A stretch of 64,000 nucleotides of DNA from Actinomadura sp. DC4 (lineage in GTDB: Bacteria; Actinomycetota; Actinomycetes; Streptosporangiales; Streptosporangiaceae): contig NZ_JAUEQY010000024.1 of the NCBI RefSeq assembly GCF_030406325.1, forward strand, positions 1 through 64,000. The letters are read 5' to 3'. Positions 60,876 to 64,000 of the stretch are shown piece after piece (the stretch's first letter is position 1; every line of letters starts with the position of its first letter). Under the pieces are notes generated by a model. The model worked only from the letters and a program-made list of their open reading frames with translations, had not been told where the DNA came from and made no database searches. A program made the translations under genes and the position numbers.

Positions 60876-61304
60876 GCGGATCGGCCGGCCGCAGGCCTGG
60901 CAGTGGACCTCGGCGACGAACACCTCGCCGCAGACCTCGTGGATGAAGTCGACCCGGGGCACCGTGTCCTCGCGGTAGGTGTCGCCCCAGCGTTTGAGGA
61001 CCAGGATGACCTGCCCGAGGTCCCGGCCTTTCTGGGTGAGTTCGTACCCGGCCATCCGCCCCTTCTCCGGCGAATGCGGCTGCAGGATGCCGGACTCGGT
61101 GAGCTTCTGCAGGCGTGCGGACAGCACGTCTCTGGGGGCTCCGACGTCGCGCAGGATGTCGGTGTAGCGCGAGGCGCCGAACGCGACGGCCCGCACGATG
61201 TGCAGGGACCACCGGTCATTGATCGCGTCCAGGGCGACCGCCAGCGAGTCACGTCCTGGTTTGGTTTTCAAACCATCTCGTGTACGCTTCGCTTGGTTTG
61301 ACAT
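60843..61304 (-). CDS. HxlR-family regulator with C-terminal zinc-ribbon-like tail
   Basis: Protein of 153 residues. HTH region: DSLAVALDAINDRWSLHIVR, SRYTDILRDVGAPRDVLSAR and LQKLTESGILQPHS. The C-terminal tail (IHEVCGEVFVAEVHCQACGR ... VDGAC) has four Cys that could bind metal. ATG 61304 lies inside a perfect inverted repeat, so the protein probably represses its own gene and the divergent membrane protein gene starting 28 bp away. Confidence 0.85.
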   Translation of the reverse strand: MSNQAKRTRDGLKTKPGRDSLAVALDAINDRWSLHIVRAVAFGASRYTDILRDVGAPRDVLSARLQKLTESGILQPHSPEKGRMAGYELTQKGRDLGQVILVLKRWGDTYREDTVPRVDFIHEVCGEVFVAEVHCQACGRPIRSGEFSVDGAC

Positions 61305-61312
61305 TCAAACCA
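61262..61312. promoter_or_regulatory. Two TGGTTT/AAACCA operators over the HxlR start
   Basis: Site A: TGGTTT-TC-AAACCA at 61262-61275. Site B: TGGTTTGA-CAT-TCAAACCA at 61294-61312, whose central CAT is the start codon (ATG) of the HxlR gene on the other strand. Both are perfect inverted repeats with the same half-site, 32 bp apart. Confidence 0.75.
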
Positions 61313-61332
61313 GCTTAGCCGAGGAAGTCCAC

Positions 61333-62361
61333 ATGTCATCATCATCCGCTCCGGGTTCCGCCAGGACGGGCCCCGCGGTCACCCGGCACAGAACCTGGAT
61401 CCCGCTCGTCGTCACCGGGCTCGTGATCGGCGCCGCGTTCATCGCCGTCTATGTCGGGCTCCAGCGAGCACCCGTGCCCCACGGCCTGCCCGTCGCCACG
61501 GTCGGCGACCGGCTGACGGCCGCGGCGCGGACGGGGCTGGGCGACTCGGTGGACCTCACCCGGGTCTCCAGCATCGGCGAGGGCGCGGACCTCGTGCGGA
61601 ACGGCGACGCGGTCGCCGTGGTCGGCGCGACCTCCCCGACCGCGCTGCGGCTCGAGTACGCCGGCGCGAGCGGGTTCAGCGAGAGCGGCGCGGCCCGGCA
61701 GCTCGTCGCCGGTCTCGCCGGCAAGGCCGGGTTCACCGTCGGGGAGAGCGACATCGTTCCGCTGGCCGGCCACGACTCACGCGGGCTGTCCGCCTTCTAC
61801 GTAGTCTTCGGCGTCACGCTCTCCTCATTCGTCCTGGCCCAGGGCCTCACCGGCGCCACCGCGACGGTCCGCCTGCGCCACCGGCTCTACGCGATGGCCG
61901 GGTTCGCCGTCGCGATCGGCGTCGTCGCGGCCACGATCGCCGGTCCCGTCTATGGCTCGCTGACGCCGTCGTTCCCGCTCCTGGCCGTGTCGCTCACCCT
62001 CCTGTCGGCCGCGAGCGCGTTCGCGACCAAGGCCCTCGGGGCATGGCTCGGACCGGCCGGGATCGCTCTGGCCGTCCTCACTCTCACGACGATCGGCAAC
62101 GCGACCAGCGGGGCGACGATCGGGTTCGACCTGCTGCCCGGATGGGCCCAGGCGGTCTCCGCGAAGCTGCCTCCCGGCGCGGCCGTACGAGCCATCAACG
62201 ACTTCGGCTACTTCGGCGGATCGCACGCGGGGGGCTCACTCGCCGTCCTCGCCGTCTGGTTCGCCGCGGGCCTGGGACTGGTGCTGCTCCGGCAGACGGC
62301 GACCGCACGCCGTACGCGGGAGAGCGCCACCGAAGCCGAGCCACAGGTCGTGGCCGGATGA
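61333..62361 (+). CDS. Membrane protein, ABC-2/YhgE-like
   Basis: Protein of 342 residues: one N-terminal helix (~24-43), an outside domain (~45-150), then five helices (~155-325). The layout resembles YhgE/DUF3533 and ABC-2 permeases, which act in export or as phage-receptor-like proteins. ATG 61333 follows GAGGAA. It is divergent from the HxlR gene, and the NAD(P)-binding gene follows within 18 bp. Confidence 0.78.
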   Translation: MSSSSAPGSARTGPAVTRHRTWIPLVVTGLVIGAAFIAVYVGLQRAPVPHGLPVATVGDRLTAAARTGLGDSVDLTRVSSIGEGADLVRNGDAVAVVGATSPTALRLEYAGASGFSESGAARQLVAGLAGKAGFTVGESDIVPLAGHDSRGLSAFYVVFGVTLSSFVLAQGLTGATATVRLRHRLYAMAGFAVAIGVVAATIAGPVYGSLTPSFPLLAVSLTLLSAASAFATKALGAWLGPAGIALAVLTLTTIGNATSGATIGFDLLPGWAQAVSAKLPPGAAVRAINDFGYFGGSHAGGSLAVLAVWFAAGLGLVLLRQTATARRTRESATEAEPQVVAG

Positions 62362-62378
62362 CCTCAGAGGGAGATCGG

Positions 62379-63278
62379 ATGAACGACCTTGTTCTCATCG
62401 CCGGCGCCGGGAGTGTGGGCCGTGCGGTCCTCGGCCGGCTGCGCGAGCGGGACGTGCCGGTACGCGCGATGGTGCGCCGCGACGACGACCGGGCGGCCGC
62501 GCTGCGGGCGCTCGGCGCGGAGGTGGTGCTCGGCGACCTGACCAGGCCCGAGACCGTCGCGGCGGCCCTGGAGGGCGTCGGGCGGATGTATTTCGCGATG
62601 CCCGTGTCGCCGGACCACCTGCTCGCGGCGACCGTGGTGGCCACCGTGGCACGGGAGTACGGCCGGCTGGAGGCCCTGGTCGGCATGTCGCAGATGACGG
62701 TGTCGCAGATGACGGCCACCAGCACTGAGGAGTCGCACCAGCAGCGGCTGCACTGGCTGGCGGAACAGGTGCTGAACTGGTCGGGCCTGCCGGTCGTGCA
62801 CATCCGGCCGACCTCGTTCCTGGACAATCCCCTGTTCACCTTCATGGCGGCGATGTCGATACGGGACAACGGCACGATCGCGCTGCCCTTCGGCACCGGG
62901 CGTACCTCGCCGGTCGCCCTGGAGGACGTCGCCCGGGTGGTCGCCGCCGTGCTCCGCGATCCCGCGCCGCACGTCGGGCAGGTCTATGAGCTCACCGGGC
63001 CGCAGGCGGTCGACATGAACGAGATGGCCGAGGACTTCTCCCGGGCGCTGGGGCGCCCGGTGTCCTATGCCGACGTGCCGCTGGACCGGTGGCGGACCGA
63101 GGTGCTCGCCAAGGCCGGCCTCCCGCCGCACGTCGAGGAGCACATCGCCACCATGGCCCGGCTGCACCGGCAGAACCGCTACGACCGTACGTCCGACGCC
63201 GTCGAGCGCCTCACGGGCGCGCCCGCCCAGACCATCGAGGCGTTCGTGGCCGCTCGCAAGGACTTCTACTTGGGCTGA
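62379..63278 (+). CDS. NmrA-like NAD(P)-binding protein
   Basis: Atypical SDR of 299 residues. The cofactor motif is VLIAGAGSVGRAVLGRL with VRAMVRRDDDR (Arg after strand 2 suggests NADP). Substrate region: HIRPTSFLDNPLFTFMAAMS and LPFGTGRTSPVALEDVARVV. It lacks the SDR Tyr-Lys pair, as many NmrA-like proteins do. ATG 62379 has GAGGGA; ATG 62358, overlapping the previous stop, is an alternative. It is likely co-regulated with the membrane protein by HxlR. Confidence 0.87.
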   Translation: MNDLVLIAGAGSVGRAVLGRLRERDVPVRAMVRRDDDRAAALRALGAEVVLGDLTRPETVAAALEGVGRMYFAMPVSPDHLLAATVVATVAREYGRLEALVGMSQMTVSQMTATSTEESHQQRLHWLAEQVLNWSGLPVVHIRPTSFLDNPLFTFMAAMSIRDNGTIALPFGTGRTSPVALEDVARVVAAVLRDPAPHVGQVYELTGPQAVDMNEMAEDFSRALGRPVSYADVPLDRWRTEVLAKAGLPPHVEEHIATMARLHRQNRYDRTSDAVERLTGAPAQTIEAFVAARKDFYLG

Positions 63279-63321
63279 CCGCGGTTGGCGGGATCCGGCC
63301 GGAAGCCGCCAAGATGCATAC

Positions 63322-64000
63322 ATGCGACATGTGGACGTGGCGGTGGCGGGGCTCGGGCTGTCCGGGGCGGCGACGGCGTGGGCGGCGGTACGGCGCGGGC
63401 ACGACGTGGCCGCCTTCGAGACGTACGAGGCCGGTCACCGGCGGGGCAGCTCGCACGGGCACTCGCGGATCTTCCGGCGCGCCTACCTCGACCCGTTCTA
63501 CGTCGAGCTGACCGGCCGCGCCGGCCACCTCTGGGAACGGCTCGCGGCCGAGACCGGCCAGAACCCGCTCGACCGCGTCGGCGGCATCGACCACGGGCCC
63601 GGCCGCGGGCCGGAGGACATGACGGTCCTGCTCCGCGAGCACGGGGTCGCCGCCGAACTGCTCGACCGGGAGGAGGCCGCCCGCCGCTTTCCCGGCATCC
63701 GCTTCGCCGGACCGGCGACGTACGACCCGGAGGGCGGCGTGCTCGACCCGGAGGCGGCCGTGGCGTCGATGGTCCGCCTCGCCGTCGCGGGCGGCGCGCA
63801 GGTCGCGTACGAGACTCCCGTACGCGACATCGAGGAGGACGGGGACGGCGTACGGTTCCGCGCCGGCGACGAGACCTGGCACGCGCGGACTCTCGTCGTC
63901 GCGGCCGGGAGCTGGGTCGGCCCGCTGCTCGGCGGGCTCGTGCCGCTGCCGCGGCTGACCGTGACCGAGCAGCCGATCTTCTACTTCGCCCCGTACGAGC
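63322..64000 (+). CDS. Sarcosine-oxidase/N-methyltryptophan-oxidase-like FAD protein (3' partial)
   Basis: FAD-dependent amine oxidase of the DAO family; 226 residues are visible and the frame is open to the window end. The FAD motif is HVDVAVAGLGLSGAATAWAA; then HRRGSSHGHSRIFRRAYLDP, where His and Arg of the SoxA/MTOX family lie, and TLVVAAGSWVGPLL. It should oxidise N-methyl amino acids or related amines with oxygen. The Cys for covalent FAD would lie beyond the window. Confidence 0.88.
   Translation, partial: MRHVDVAVAGLGLSGAATAWAAVRRGHDVAAFETYEAGHRRGSSHGHSRIFRRAYLDPFYVELTGRAGHLWERLAAETGQNPLDRVGGIDHGPGRGPEDMTVLLREHGVAAELLDREEAARRFPGIRFAGPATYDPEGGVLDPEAAVASMVRLAVAGGAQVAYETPVRDIEEDGDGVRFRAGDETWHARTLVVAAGSWVGPLLGGLVPLPRLTVTEQPIFYFAPYE

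Overview
The window is very GC-rich, almost fully coding DNA from a filamentous actinobacterium. Evidence for this is strong third-position G/C, frequent GTG starts, many ECF sigma factors, F420/deazaflavin-type enzymes, DNA-binding families typical of the phylum and rare TTA (bldA-type) codons in a few genes. Gene content fits Streptosporangiales/Thermomonosporaceae or Streptomycetales; the sequence alone does not settle the genus.

Layout. 1-2027: the 3' part of a family 2B encapsulin shell gene (cyclic-nucleotide-binding insert) followed by a polyprenyl diphosphate synthase, a probable cargo enzyme. 2485-5090: a monooxygenase-globin fusion, a propeller protein and an HxlR/DoxX divergent pair. 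5091-6650: a small possible mobile insertion, a 45-codon ORF and a coupled HTH protein. 6694-10833: an ECF42 sigma factor with its DGPF partner and a RibD/DHFR-like protein, then a secreted tannase/feruloyl esterase. 11516-13870: a large protein that appears to combine a papain-fold toxin-like domain, three 50-residue repeats and an OTU protease domain. It has relaxed codon use, three TTA codons and lies near tRNA-Arg(TCT). 14573-21142: a GT39-type membrane glycosyltransferase with an odd insertion, a DksA-like protein, LacI/SDR, a sortase-like protein lacking its catalytic residues, and a WD40 pseudogene.

21150-29885 is a catabolic locus: IclR, GMC oxidoreductase and SDR on one strand; sugar-type ABC importer and aldehyde dehydrogenase on the other. 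31683-42409 is a compact operon with overlapping stop/start codons: secreted GH3, cytoplasmic GH1 and YicI-like GH31 alpha-xylosidase, two permeases, a binding protein and a LacI repressor with two copies of a perfect palindrome. The enzyme set points to xyloglucan (xylose-decorated beta-glucan) oligosaccharide use. A CebR-type box also sits in the adjacent divergent promoter region.

42651-44087 encodes a single chain with ECF sigma regions, a zinc anti-sigma motif, a membrane helix and an outer domain. 45417-47255 is decayed DNA: a YqcI/cupin junction and an alpha-amylase pseudogene, next to an intact MalR-like regulator and GH13 alpha-glucosidase. 50257-56969 holds a deazaflavin-type reductase, a MarR/double-ABC exporter pair, a DMT transporter and an F420-type oxidoreductase. 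57083-64000 has a lipoprotein, a small methyltransferase-like protein behind a leader ORF, a GH15 enzyme, an HxlR regulator with operators over its own start, a membrane protein, an NmrA-like protein and the start of a sarcosine-oxidase-like enzyme.
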